A stretch of 64,000 nucleotides of DNA from Mycolicibacterium celeriflavum (GCF_010731795.1 NZ_AP022591.1:3596001-3660000), one strand, 5' to 3'; positions 15,999 to 25,321 are shown, counted from the stretch's first letter. Program-made: numbers and translations. Notes: a model not told the origin generated them from the sequence alone.

Positions 15999-17039
15999 AT
16001 GGACAGCGTGGACCTTCCCGTACTGCCGCCGCTCGAACCGATGCTGGCCAAGGTGCCCCCCGAAGCGGGCGTGTGGTCGTACGAGCCAAAGTGGGACGGC
16101 TACCGCGCGCTGGTGTTCCGCGACGGCGACAAGGTGGTGCTGCTTTCCCGCAGCGGGAAAGACCTGGGTCGCTACTTCCCCGAGGTCATCGAGTCGGTGC
16201 GCGAGGAATTGGCGACGCGGTGTGTGCTCGACGGTGAAATCGTCGTCCCCCGCGACATCGGCGGGCGCACACGGCTGGACTGGGAGTCGCTGAGTCAGCG
16301 TATCCACCCCGCCGTCAGCCGGATCAAGATGCTGTCCGAGCAGACGCCGGCCCACTTCATCGGTTTCGATGCGCTTGCCACCGGCGACACGTCGTTGATG
16401 AAGGAGCCTTTCCGGGTCCGGCGCGCGGCGCTGCTCGATGCGGTGACAGAGAAGCAGTGGTGTCACGTCACCCGCACCACCGAGGACCCCGATCTCGGCG
16501 CCCAATGGCTCGAGGAGTTCGAGGGCGCCGGACTCGACGGCGTGATCGCCAAGCGGCTCGAGGGTCCGTACCTGCCGGGCAAGCGGGAGATGGTGAAGAT
16601 CAAGCACGCCCGCGACGCCGACTGTGTGGCGATCGGATACCGCATACACAAGAGCGGCGAGGGTATCGGGTCGATTTTGCTGGGCCTGTATCGCGACGAC
16701 GGCGAACTGCAGATGGTCGGTGGCGCAGCGTCTTTCACCACTAAAGACCGGCTCAAGCTGCTCGCCGAACTGGAACCGCTGCGCGAGGGCGACCAGATAC
16801 GCGAAGGGGATCCCAGCCGGTGGAACTCCGCCGCCGACAAGCGGTGGATTCCGATCCGGCCGGAGAAGGTGTGCGAGGTAGCCTATGACCAGATGGAGGG
16901 CAACACCGTGCACGGCCGGCGTTTCCGGCATGCGGTGAAGTTTCGGCGCTGGCGTCCGGATCGGGACCCCGAGAGCTGCACCTTCGACCAACTCGAGGTG
17001 CCGCTGAACTACGACCTCTACGATGTTCTGGAGTCCTGA
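15999..17039 (+). CDS. ligC: ATP-dependent DNA ligase LigC
   Basis: The 346-residue minimal ligase has the motif I lysine in EPKWDGYRAL (about 26-35), motif III GFDAL, motif IV DGVIAK and motif V KIK. An OB-fold follows with the motif VI-like RHAVKFRRWRPD. No primase or nuclease domain is attached, so it is the LigC type, not full LigD. LigC is reported to back up gap-filling and base-excision repair with the PrimC polymerase. The next gene starts 1 nt after its stop and encodes that polymerase, supporting an operon. The start is the ATG at 15999; the ribosome binding site is weak. Confidence 0.9.
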   Translation: MDSVDLPVLPPLEPMLAKVPPEAGVWSYEPKWDGYRALVFRDGDKVVLLSRSGKDLGRYFPEVIESVREELATRCVLDGEIVVPRDIGGRTRLDWESLSQRIHPAVSRIKMLSEQTPAHFIGFDALATGDTSLMKEPFRVRRAALLDAVTEKQWCHVTRTTEDPDLGAQWLEEFEGAGLDGVIAKRLEGPYLPGKREMVKIKHARDADCVAIGYRIHKSGEGIGSILLGLYRDDGELQMVGGAASFTTKDRLKLLAELEPLREGDQIREGDPSRWNSAADKRWIPIRPEKVCEVAYDQMEGNTVHGRRFRHAVKFRRWRPDRDPESCTFDQLEVPLNYDLYDVLES

Positions 17040-17040
17040 A

Positions 17041-18093
17041 ATGGCAACGGCTGCTGAGGAAATCGACGTCGACGGCGTCAAGGTCCGGCTGACCAATCGC
17101 GACAAGCCCTACTTCCCGAAACTCGGTAAGGACGGCACCAAGGGCAAGCTGTTCGAGTACTACCTGTCGGTGGCCGACCGGATGGTCATGCTGTTGCGGG
17201 ACCGGCCCACGCATCTGCAGCGTTTTCCCGACGGCATTGACGGCGAGGAGATCTACCAGAAGCGGGTGCCGCAGAAGCATCCGGACTACCTGCAGACATG
17301 TCAGGTCACGTTCCCGTCCGGGCGCACCGCCGACGCGCTCAAGGTGACCCACCCATCGGCGATCGCATGGGCGGCACAGATGGGCACGATCACGCTGCAC
17401 CCGTGGCAGGTGCGGTGCCCGGATACCGAGCACCCCGACGAGCTGCGCATCGACCTGGACCCGCAGCCCGGAACGGATTTCAGGGACGCCAGTTCGGTCG
17501 CGGTGGACGTGCTCAAACCGCTGCTCGACGAGTTGGGTCTGACCGGCTATCCGAAGACCTCGGGCGGCCGCGGTGTGCACGTCTTCCTGCGAATCAGAAC
17601 CGACTGGGACTTCATCGCGGTGCGTCGTGCGGGCATCGCGCTGGCCCGCGAGGTCGAGCGCCGCGCACCCGATGCGGTCACCACCTCGTGGTGGAAGGAG
17701 GAGCGCGGCACGCGGATCTTCATCGACTACAACCAGAACGCCAGAGACCGCACGTTCGCGTCGGCGTATTCGGCGCGCAAGACTGGAATCGCCACCGTGT
17801 CGACACCGTTGACGTGGGACGAATTGCGCACCGCCGACCCCGATGACTTCACGATCTCAACAGTGCCGGATTTTGTTGCGGGACGGCCCGATCCGTGGGC
17901 CGACATCGACAGCGACGCCCAGTCGCTCGAACCACTGTTGAAGATGGTCGAGGCCGACGAGGAGCGCGGGCTCGGTGATCTGCCGTATCCGCCGAGCTAC
18001 CCGAAGATGCCGGGCGAGCCACCGCGTGTGCAACCGAGCAAGAAGGTCGCCGCCAACTGGGACGCCGAGGGCAACCCGGTTAAACCCGACTGA
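17041..18093 (+). CDS. LigD-type archaeo-eukaryotic primase/polymerase (PrimC)
   Basis: The 350-residue protein is a stand-alone AEP polymerase domain. It shows the catalytic D-x-D in LRIDLDPQPGTDF, the conserved SGGRGVHVFLRI stretch and the third acidic site in RIFIDYNQNARDRTFASAYS. The ligD_pol family match is strong (KPYFPKLGKDGTKGKLFEYY). In mycobacteria PrimC (Rv3730c in M. tuberculosis by memory) adds short ribonucleotide or deoxynucleotide patches at gaps before LigC seals them. Gene order ligC-primC on one strand with a 1-nt gap fits that partnership. The ATG at 17041 is directly after the ligC stop. Confidence 0.88.
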   Translation: MATAAEEIDVDGVKVRLTNRDKPYFPKLGKDGTKGKLFEYYLSVADRMVMLLRDRPTHLQRFPDGIDGEEIYQKRVPQKHPDYLQTCQVTFPSGRTADALKVTHPSAIAWAAQMGTITLHPWQVRCPDTEHPDELRIDLDPQPGTDFRDASSVAVDVLKPLLDELGLTGYPKTSGGRGVHVFLRIRTDWDFIAVRRAGIALAREVERRAPDAVTTSWWKEERGTRIFIDYNQNARDRTFASAYSARKTGIATVSTPLTWDELRTADPDDFTISTVPDFVAGRPDPWADIDSDAQSLEPLLKMVEADEERGLGDLPYPPSYPKMPGEPPRVQPSKKVAANWDAEGNPVKPD

Positions 18094-18208
18094 CGAAAAC
18101 GCGCCATCGGCCGCGATGTGCTCTTAGCATCGACGAATCGCCACCAGATGTTCACGAATTCGGATCGCCGTAGGGGTCTGCGCAGCCGGCCTGACGGCGG
18201 TCGCTGTA

Positions 18209-18862
18209 TTGAGCGCACCGGTCGGCATCCCTTCGGCGCGGGCTCAATCGTGTCCCGACATCGAGGTGGTGTTCGCGCGCGGGACGGGCGACCCGGTGGG
18301 TGTTGGCGCCGTGGGACAGGCGTTCATCGACTCGCTGCGTTCGAAGGTGGGCGACAGAACGGTCGGCCAGTACGCGGTCAACTACGCCGCCACCATGAAC
18401 TTTCTGCGAGCCGCCGAGGGCGCTGCCGACGCGAACGGTCACGTCGGATACATGACCGCGAACTGCCCGGCCACCCGGTTGGTCCTCGGCGGCTTCTCGC
18501 AGGGCGCTGCCGTCATCGACTTGATGCTGGGCGTGAGTCCCGGCCTCGGTGCCATCCCTGGCGTCGGGGCGATCCCCGGCCTCGATGCGGTGCCCGGTCT
18601 CGACCTCGGCGCCGTCGCGGCGCCGCTGCCCCCGCACGCTGCCGACCACGTGGCGGCGGTCGCGGTGTTCGGCAACCCGTTCGCCAAGATCCTCGGCCCG
18701 CTGAACGCGCTCAGTCCGGTCTACGGCGGCAGGACCATCGACTTGTGCAATGCCAACGACCCGATCTGCGGCGAGGGCGATATGGACAACCGGGCGGCCC
18801 ACCATCAGTACGTGCCTGGAATGACCGATCAGGCCGCCTCTTTCGTCGCCGGCCTGCTTTAG
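18209..18862 (+). CDS. Cutinase-family serine esterase
   Basis: The mature part reads SCPDIEVVFARGTGDPVGVG. The nucleophile elbow is GGFSQGA, and the acid/base residues lie in CNANDPICGEGDM and HHQYVPG. The fold is a cutinase alpha/beta hydrolase of about 200 residues, secreted to act on lipid or polyester esters. The start is a problem. The only in-frame initiation codon after the upstream stop, apart from CTG at 18191, is TTG at 18209, which would cut into the signal peptide. Reading back to about 18155 gives a convincing leader (IRIAVGVCAAGLTAVAVL), while an ATG at 18148 is one base out of frame. It converges with and overlaps the kinase gene by 4 nt. Confidence 0.85.
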   Translation: MSAPVGIPSARAQSCPDIEVVFARGTGDPVGVGAVGQAFIDSLRSKVGDRTVGQYAVNYAATMNFLRAAEGAADANGHVGYMTANCPATRLVLGGFSQGAAVIDLMLGVSPGLGAIPGVGAIPGLDAVPGLDLGAVAAPLPPHAADHVAAVAVFGNPFAKILGPLNALSPVYGGRTIDLCNANDPICGEGDMDNRAAHHQYVPGMTDQAASFVAGLL

Positions 18863-20979
18863 TCTCCGGTGCGCTGGACGCGCGACTCGAAATCACTGTT
18901 GAAGGGGCAACCGCCGGTGACGGTGTAATGACCGCGTCCGGTGAGGAGCGTGATCGGGTCCTGCGGCGGCTGTGGCAACGGGTAGTTCAGGCTGATCTCG
19001 CGGTGAGCGGGCGCACCGTTCTTGCACTGGGAGTCCGTCGAGGTGTTGGTCAGTTGCCACGCGTTCTCTTCGAACACCAGGACTTTGACGTCGTTGGGGT
19101 TCAGCCAGTAACTCAGGCACTTCTGGCCGGTGCGCAGACAGTACGTCTGGATGTCGAAACTCACTTCGGCGCTGCGGTTTCCGTCGACGTACGTATCGAC
19201 TTCCTGATAGCGGCCGTGTAAGGACTGCGCCGGGGACGCGACGCGCGCCGGTTGGCTCGCCGGGTCGGTGACGGACGCGCCCCCCTCCGGGGCACCGGTG
19301 CGGGTAAAAGTCACCGGCTGGTTACTCGCGCAACTGCCGTTGGTCGATCGGATGACGTATTCGCCCTCCAGGCTTCCGTCGGCCTGAGACTGCAGCGAGA
19401 ACGCCTCCCAGAGTTCCGCCGGCTCGGCGCCCTGGCACGTGCCCTGTTTCGCATTCACCGCCTCCCAACGACCGTCGATCTCGTCGAGCACCAGAGTCGA
19501 CGTCGTGGTGAGAGAACCGTTGACCTTCGTCGCCGACGCGACACACCCGCCGGCAGGGCACGCCGATCGGATCACCCATTTCTCGTTGCCGCCCTGCGCG
19601 TTCTGATACGGCTCGCCGTTGGGCTTTGTCGGCGAACCGAATTCGACGGCGAATGTCCCGTCGAGAGGCGCATCGGGTGGTTGTGCGACGCGTCGGTCAC
19701 CACCGTCGTCGCTGATCACGGTGAGGATGGTGGCCGCGGCGGCGATGATCAGAACTACGCTGATCGGAACGACGATCGCGGTCCGTCGCCACCACGGCAG
19801 CGACCCATCATCGTCGGGCGACTGGTCCGAAGAGTCGCCGGGAGGCGGCGTTTCGGCGGGTCCGACCGAATCGGCGCGCCGCGCCTGGGTCGGGGCGTGG
19901 GCCTGTTCGTCATGGGCAGCAGGCGCGGAATGGGTCGGCGCCCACGCCTTCTTCACATGCTCGGGTGGGCCGGCCTGCGTGGTAGCTGCGGGTGGACCGG
20001 CCTGCGTGGGGGATGCGGGTGGGTCGACCTGCTCCGCCGGGCGAGCCCGGGTCGGCGCCCAGGCTTGTCCCGCCTGAGCGGTACTGGCAACTGCGGTGGA
20101 CGCGGACGGGGCCGGTCCTGCGGCTGTCGGCGCTGAATGTGGTTGTGCGGGTTGGGTAGTGACACCAGGATCGGTGATGGCCTTGCTTGCCGCTTGGGCC
20201 AGTTCAACGGTCGTTCCGTAGCGCTCGTCGGGGTCCTTCGCCATGCCGGCCGCGATCACGGCATCCAGCTCCGGCGTCACCTCCGGCCGCGAGATCGACG
20301 GCCGCGGCGGCGGAGTCGTCAGGTGACCCGCGATCTGCTGTTCGACGCTGTCTCCGGGGAACGGGCGGCTGGACGTGAGGCACTCATACAGCACGCACGT
20401 CAACGCATAGACGTCCGCGCGCGTGTCGGTTTTGCCGGTGGTGAACCGCTCGGGCGCCATGTACGGCCACGTACCGACCACGTTGCCGGTGGCGGTGAGC
20501 TTGGTATCGCCTGTCGCGCGTGCAATCCCGAAATCGATCAGATACGAGAAATCGTCTTCTGCGACGAGGATGTTGGAGGGTTTGACGTCGCGATGCACGA
20601 GCCCGATGCGGTGCGCAGCATGCAGCGCCGACGCAATCTGGGCAATGATCTTCACCGCCCGTTCGGGCTCCAATGGGCCGCCGGCAAGCAGATGCTCGAG
20701 ATCCTGACCCTCGATCAACCGCATGTCGACATACAGTCGACCTTCGATCTCGCCGAAGTTGTGAATCGGCACCACGTGGGGATTGGTCAGCCCGGCGGCA
20801 GCGAAAGCCTCGTGCCGAAACCGCTGTTCGAAGACCGGGTCGGCGGCAAGATGCGCCGGCAGCACCTTCACCGCGACCACACGCTGGGTGGCCGTGTCGA
20901 ACGCCTTCCAGACCTCGCCCATGCCGCCGCGGCCCAACAACTCGACCAATCGGTATCGGCCGAACGGCGCTCCGTCCAC
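18859..20979 (-). CDS. Receptor-type Ser/Thr protein kinase
   Basis: The 706-residue protein has an N-terminal Hanks kinase domain (about 1-265): Gly loop LGRGGMGEVWKAF, ATP Lys in VAVKVL, catalytic HRDVKPSNI and DFGIAR. A long Pro/Ala/Thr linker with repeated TQAGPP units follows, then one TM (WWRRTAIVVPISVVLIIAAA) near 430-455. The C-terminal extracellular domain has several Cys. This is the mycobacterial PknE/PknF-like layout, in which the outside domain senses an envelope signal. The GTG at 20979 is chosen because GGGAGG precedes it and the kinase domain starts at once; upstream in-frame sequence is not kinase-like. The specific Pkn orthologue cannot be fixed. Confidence 0.88.
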   Translation of the reverse strand: MDGAPFGRYRLVELLGRGGMGEVWKAFDTATQRVVAVKVLPAHLAADPVFEQRFRHEAFAAAGLTNPHVVPIHNFGEIEGRLYVDMRLIEGQDLEHLLAGGPLEPERAVKIIAQIASALHAAHRIGLVHRDVKPSNILVAEDDFSYLIDFGIARATGDTKLTATGNVVGTWPYMAPERFTTGKTDTRADVYALTCVLYECLTSSRPFPGDSVEQQIAGHLTTPPPRPSISRPEVTPELDAVIAAGMAKDPDERYGTTVELAQAASKAITDPGVTTQPAQPHSAPTAAGPAPSASTAVASTAQAGQAWAPTRARPAEQVDPPASPTQAGPPAATTQAGPPEHVKKAWAPTHSAPAAHDEQAHAPTQARRADSVGPAETPPPGDSSDQSPDDDGSLPWWRRTAIVVPISVVLIIAAAATILTVISDDGGDRRVAQPPDAPLDGTFAVEFGSPTKPNGEPYQNAQGGNEKWVIRSACPAGGCVASATKVNGSLTTTSTLVLDEIDGRWEAVNAKQGTCQGAEPAELWEAFSLQSQADGSLEGEYVIRSTNGSCASNQPVTFTRTGAPEGGASVTDPASQPARVASPAQSLHGRYQEVDTYVDGNRSAEVSFDIQTYCLRTGQKCLSYWLNPNDVKVLVFEENAWQLTNTSTDSQCKNGAPAHREISLNYPLPQPPQDPITLLTGRGHYTVTGGCPFNSDFESRVQRTGD

Positions 20980-21222
20980 TACGCCTCCCGCAGACTGCTG
21001 CGTACCAGCAGATTCACAGTCATCACCATAAGCCGGTCCGGGCCCGCTCGTTCGCTCTTGGAATGGCTGCTCTACCTGAGCGCCCAGCGCCGAGGTGCCG
21101 TGGAAACGCCAGGTTTGCGTCAAAATTTGCTGTTTTGCAGATTTCGGAATGTTCGCAACTTCTGGCTGAAACAATTCCATGATCTGACCGCTCGGGGGTC
21201 AGCAGGTCAAAGGGGACAGTCG

Positions 21223-22068
21223 ATGAACTCGTCACACCCACCCAAGCCGCGCTCGTCAATCGTTACCGTGTTGGCCGCTGGTTTTGCCCTCATCTGCGCG
21301 TGGGTAGCGCCATCGGCGCAGGCATTCCAGATCCAGAACCATGACCGCATCACCCGCGATGCACTGGCACCGCTGGGAGTCGACAACGTCACGATGGGCC
21401 AGATACTCGTCGGCCCACCGCCGGGCGCCGGCGTGGTAGGCAGCGACGCGTTCTTCGCCGACGAGTTCCGCCACATCGACAACGCAAATGACCCAGCAGC
21501 AATCTGCGCGCGCACCCAGGAAGCGTGGAACTTCTTCACCCCGCTCATCGTCAGCGGCGCGCAGCCCACCGGACCCGGCGGCAGCGACCTCGTCGACGGA
21601 CCCCAGGCCCGCGCCGCGTTCGGCGGACTGGCCCACGCTCTGCAGGACTTCTACTCCCACTCGAACTGGGTTGAGGACAACATCGCTGTCGGCCAAGTCG
21701 ATCGCATGCCGCCACCGCTGATGCCCACATGCGATCCGGCGAGCCTGCCGGCCGGGCTGCACACCGGGTTCTACGCCGTCGACAGCGACCGCCACGACCC
21801 GCTGGGCGGCTGCCCGCCCGGTGGTCCGCCGCCCGGCTTCGTCGAGTGCCATTCGACACTGAACAAGGATGCTTGGGACACACCCCGCGGCATGATGCTG
21901 GTGCCCGGCACCAATCCACCGATCAACCATTTCGACCTGGCCGCACAGCTGGCGACGAAGGCCACCGCCGACCTGTACTGGCAGATCCGCAACCTCGTCG
22001 TCAGCGACGCCGGAGAGTGCGCCGCCGCCAATCTGTTCCAGGCCGAGCGGCGTCAAGCCTGCTGGTGA
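21223..22068 (+). CDS. Secreted Het-C N-terminal-like protein
   Basis: This 281-residue protein has a clear signal peptide (SSIVTVLAAGFALICAWVAP, cleavage after AQA). The mature part opens FQIQNHDRITRDAL and contains LAHALQDFYSHSNWVEDNI. This pattern is seen in the Het-C/S1-P1/phospholipase-C-like alpha-helical superfamily, whose His/Asp/Trp residues bind zinc. A hydrolytic activity is possible but untested for this branch. It starts 12 nt upstream of the Pro/Thr-rich gene, so the two are probably cotranscribed. It is divergent from the kinase gene across 243 bp. Confidence 0.65.
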   Translation: MNSSHPPKPRSSIVTVLAAGFALICAWVAPSAQAFQIQNHDRITRDALAPLGVDNVTMGQILVGPPPGAGVVGSDAFFADEFRHIDNANDPAAICARTQEAWNFFTPLIVSGAQPTGPGGSDLVDGPQARAAFGGLAHALQDFYSHSNWVEDNIAVGQVDRMPPPLMPTCDPASLPAGLHTGFYAVDSDRHDPLGGCPPGGPPPGFVECHSTLNKDAWDTPRGMMLVPGTNPPINHFDLAAQLATKATADLYWQIRNLVVSDAGECAAANLFQAERRQACW

Positions 22069-22080
22069 GAAGAGGTTGAC

Positions 22081-23688
22081 GTGCCTGTCGCAGTCGGCAT
22101 TTCGCGCATCCGCCACCTAGCGGCCGCGCTGGCTTCGGTGGCGGCTGTCTCGTTGGTCGCGGCCGGCACCGGTGTACACCCGGCGCTCGCCCAGCCGGAC
22201 ACGACCGCACCGACCGAGACCGCATACGCCCCCGCAGAAGAGGCGCCTGCCGAAGTCCCGACCTATGAGGCCCCGCCGGCGATCGAGGCCCCACCGACGA
22301 TCGAAGCACCGCCGGCGGTTGAGGCCCCGCCCGTGGCGCCGGAGGTGCCGCAGGAACCTGCGACTCAGGCCCCGGTCGTCACCGAAGAGACGCAGGCACC
22401 GGAGATAGCGACGACGACGGCCGCGCCGCAGGTTTCGGCCGAGCCCGAGCCCGAGCCGGTGACGACGACCGAGGCCGCGCCCATACCTACCCCCACGACG
22501 CAGGCGAGGACAGGAGTCACAACGGCAGCCACGACACCGTCGGCGTCGGCCACCACCTCGCCGTCGCCGTCCCCGGGATCGACGTCGGCTACTTCGACGG
22601 TCACAAGTGAACCTGCCGGCCTGGAACCCGGGACGACGACGGGCACCGCGCAGCCGGGCGAGACGTCGCCCGCTGGGGAATCGCAGACAAGTCCCGAGGA
22701 AACCACTTCCGTTGGCGGAACGACGGATTCATCAGGGGCAACGCAGTCGCCAAGTGCGGAACTGGCGGCGGGCGTGACGGAAACCCCTGAGCCGCAGAGG
22801 TTGGAAGCGTCCCCGCAAGACATCAAGATCGCCGAGCAGGCTCCCCCCGTCCAGAAAATTCCGCCGCCCGCGCCGCCGGCGGAGATCGACCGCCTCAGAA
22901 ATCTGGTCGTCCCCCAGGCAGATCCCGGCGCCAACGCCCCGGCGAGCGTAGCCGCTGAGGCCGGCGGCCAGAACGAGGCTTTGCGGGTGTTGCAATGGCA
23001 GCCGGACTGGGTGCAGTACGACCCCTACTTCAGGCCGCTGATCTTCAACCCCTATCCAGAACCCCTGCAACTGGTCTACGAGGTAGGCGGGGTGCCTCGG
23101 ATCCTGCTCATTCCGCCGTTGGGCCGCATCGTCACCGAAGTGCGCGATCTCGGGTCGTACAACTTCACTGCGCTGCGACTCAATCCTTTCGGGATTCCGA
23201 TCGACGTCGCGGTAGGCAACTTCTTCGGCGGTGGCTACTTCCCCGGACCGGGGTTGCCACCTCCACCGCCGCCTCCACCCGTGCGGACGCTTACCGATGT
23301 CCCGGTCCAGGTGAAGTACACGGACGCGACATACCGGCCAATCGTGGTCCGGAAAATAGTGGACGTCGGCCCGGACCCATCGGTCGGCGGTGCTCACAAA
23401 GTCCTACTCGACGGCGTCACTCCGGCATGGGGGGAATGGAAGCAAAACGACAGCGGGGTACCGCAATTCGAGGTTCACCAGACCCAGAGCTTCCCGGGGA
23501 TGGAAGGACCCGCGGAGGGACCGCTGCCCGGCGATTACGACTTGCAGCTGGTAAGTGACTCCTCGCCGACCGGCCTCAGCGCCAAGGACATCACGCTGAT
23601 CGTCGCGGCCGCGCTGGTGGCGGCGCTGGGTCTCGGCGGTATCTTCCTGACACTGTTCCTGGGCAGGCGTCGCCGCATCAGGCACTGA
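22081..23688 (+). CDS. Pro/Thr-rich exported single-pass membrane protein
   Basis: The 535-residue product starts at a GTG. A signal-like N-terminus (LAAALASVAAVSLVAAGTGV) is followed by about 220 residues dominated by Pro, Ala, Glu and Thr. Next comes a Gln/Pro segment, then a folded-looking region (about 300-500) with LNPFGIPIDVAVGNFFGG. The C-terminus is LIVAAALVAALGLGGIFL plus an Arg-rich tail, a stop-transfer/sorting-like end. The low-complexity region looks like a wall-spanning or mannosylated stalk. I do not recognise the family. Position after the Het-C-like gene suggests a shared envelope function. Confidence 0.7.
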   Translation: MPVAVGISRIRHLAAALASVAAVSLVAAGTGVHPALAQPDTTAPTETAYAPAEEAPAEVPTYEAPPAIEAPPTIEAPPAVEAPPVAPEVPQEPATQAPVVTEETQAPEIATTTAAPQVSAEPEPEPVTTTEAAPIPTPTTQARTGVTTAATTPSASATTSPSPSPGSTSATSTVTSEPAGLEPGTTTGTAQPGETSPAGESQTSPEETTSVGGTTDSSGATQSPSAELAAGVTETPEPQRLEASPQDIKIAEQAPPVQKIPPPAPPAEIDRLRNLVVPQADPGANAPASVAAEAGGQNEALRVLQWQPDWVQYDPYFRPLIFNPYPEPLQLVYEVGGVPRILLIPPLGRIVTEVRDLGSYNFTALRLNPFGIPIDVAVGNFFGGGYFPGPGLPPPPPPPPVRTLTDVPVQVKYTDATYRPIVVRKIVDVGPDPSVGGAHKVLLDGVTPAWGEWKQNDSGVPQFEVHQTQSFPGMEGPAEGPLPGDYDLQLVSDSSPTGLSAKDITLIVAAALVAALGLGGIFLTLFLGRRRRIRH

Positions 23689-23755
23689 CAGGACGACCGT
23701 CGGTAATGCGGCGGAAACGCCGCGCGTTCGGTCGCCCACCGGGTTTCCTTGACGC

Positions 23756-24238
23756 ATGCGTGTGTCGATGGCCGTCCGCAAATGGTCCGCGGGCCTGGCG
23801 CTGCTCGCCCTCCTCGCCGGTGGCGTCGGCATGGCGGCCGTGATGATCCTCGGCAGCGTCAACGCACCCGAGCAGGCGCAGCGAGCGACAACGCCGCGCA
23901 CCACGTTAGCCCCACGGCCGCCGAAGGTTCCGACACCGATGGAGTTCGCGGTCAGCGTGATCGTCACCGACCGGCAGTGCCCACCGGACGCGTCCACCTG
24001 CACCTACAGGTACACGATCGAGCCGAAATACATTGGACTGCATCCGCTTCCGGAGACTCCGTTCACCGTCTTCTATGAAGTCGTCGGGGGTGCGGCGCCG
24101 CAGAAGGGCGAATTCACGGTGCACAACGATGAGGCCAAGATCCTCAAAGACGTTGCCCTGGAGGGACCGCCGAACGCCCAACTGAAGGCGACCGTGATGG
24201 GCGTGAACGGTGCTCCGGTCTCTCCGCCGCGGCCATAG
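23756..24238 (+). CDS. Membrane-anchored hypothetical protein
   Basis: The 160-residue protein has one N-terminal membrane segment (GLALLALLAGGVGMAAVMIL), a short Pro/Thr linker and a beta-rich C-terminal domain. Two Cys in DRQCPPDASTCTY could form a disulfide outside the membrane. I do not recognise the family. It resembles the many small mycobacterial exported proteins of unknown function. It ends 9 nt before the convergent reductase gene. Confidence 0.6.
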   Translation: MRVSMAVRKWSAGLALLALLAGGVGMAAVMILGSVNAPEQAQRATTPRTTLAPRPPKVPTPMEFAVSVIVTDRQCPPDASTCTYRYTIEPKYIGLHPLPETPFTVFYEVVGGAAPQKGEFTVHNDEAKILKDVALEGPPNAQLKATVMGVNGAPVSPPRP

Positions 24239-24247
24239 GCCGCGCCG

Positions 24248-25321
24248 TCAGCTCGTCGGCCCGACTCCGCGCGCCTGGGGCAGTGGCAAGTCGTTGTAGG
24301 TGGCGATACCGGGCGCCGCCGCCACGACCGCCGGTATCGCATGGATCGGTGGCATTGCGGTCATGATGTGGCCGAGCACGAAGAAGTCCTCGATCGACTT
24401 CGCGTTCTCGATCATGTCCGGCGGCGGCAGGAATCCGACCTGCATGTTGACCGTCGGCCGGCCGTCGATCGTGATCTTCCAACCGTCACCGTCGAGCTGC
24501 CAGTCCGGATCAAGGGTCTGACCCTTCTTCCACCGGACGTTGATGTCGACGACGGTCTTCCCATTCACCACGCCCTGCCAGCTGGCGTAGACACCCGCGA
24601 CATGTCCGGCCGGGATGGTCCACGACGCCATCACGAGATCCTCTGTGGTCTGGGCATATTCGGAGACGCACTGGATCTCGTCGAGCTCGACGCCGATCGA
24701 GTCGGCGACCAGTCGCACCGCCTCGGCGAACACCGCGGTGCCGTTGGCGGCCATCGGGGCCAGGTTCGGGTCGTCGATCGCGGTGCCGAAGCCGGTGGGC
24801 CGCTCCGTATCGGGGGAGTCGTAGAGCGTGGTGTCGGCGGATTCGGAGATGGTGACCTTGTCGACCCGATCGCAGGCCGTCGAGGCGACGATGGCGAGCA
24901 ACTCGGCGAAGCCCGGGCTGACACCGGAACCGAACAGCGTCGAACCGCCCCGCCGGCACGCCTCTTCGAGTTTGTCCCGGCCGGCGCCGAGGTTGTGGCC
25001 GGTGATGAAGGAGGCCGACGCCACGACGTTGACGCCGGTTTCGAGGATGCGGACCAATTCGTCGACGTCGATCCACATCGGGTTGTAGACGACCACGTCG
25101 GGCTTCAGCGCGAGCAGCGCGTCGACGTCGTTGGTGGCCTGCACGCCGAGGGATGCGATGCCGGCGAGCTCACCGGCGTCCCGGCCCACCTTGTCCTTCG
25201 ACCACGCGTAGAGGCCGACGAGTTCGTAGTTCGGGTTTTTCGTGATCGCCTCGACCGAACTCTTGCCGACATTGCCGGTGGTCCACTGAACGACGCGATA
25301 AGGGGTGTTTGGCACGCGCAC
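24248..25321 (-). CDS. Dihydrodipicolinate-reductase-like NAD(P)H-dependent oxidoreductase
   Basis: The protein has about 357 residues. The N-terminal Rossmann motif is VVQWTTGNVGKSSVEAI, and the DapB-like fold follows with VVVYNPMWIDVDELVRI. The family, common in actinobacteria, is annotated as dihydrodipicolinate reductase or amine dehydrogenase, but usually is not the lysine-pathway DapB. The substrate is unknown, perhaps a ketone or imine formed during lipid or steroid breakdown. The start is GTG at 25321 or 25315. It is divergent from a TetR regulator across a gap holding a 14-bp perfect palindrome, so it is probably the regulator's target. Confidence 0.8.
   Translation of the reverse strand: MRVPNTPYRVVQWTTGNVGKSSVEAITKNPNYELVGLYAWSKDKVGRDAGELAGIASLGVQATNDVDALLALKPDVVVYNPMWIDVDELVRILETGVNVVASASFITGHNLGAGRDKLEEACRRGGSTLFGSGVSPGFAELLAIVASTACDRVDKVTISESADTTLYDSPDTERPTGFGTAIDDPNLAPMAANGTAVFAEAVRLVADSIGVELDEIQCVSEYAQTTEDLVMASWTIPAGHVAGVYASWQGVVNGKTVVDINVRWKKGQTLDPDWQLDGDGWKITIDGRPTVNMQVGFLPPPDMIENAKSIEDFFVLGHIMTAMPPIHAIPAVVAAAPGIATYNDLPLPQARGVGPTS

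Noticed and set aside
19960..20045. Tandem-looking DNA repeats in the kinase linker as a mobile or recombination site
   Set aside because: They simply encode repeated TQAGPP units of the Pro-rich juxtamembrane linker.
24248..25321. Lysine-pathway dihydrodipicolinate reductase (dapB)
   Set aside because: The protein is about 100 residues longer than true DapB, and the divergent TetR suggests catabolic control.
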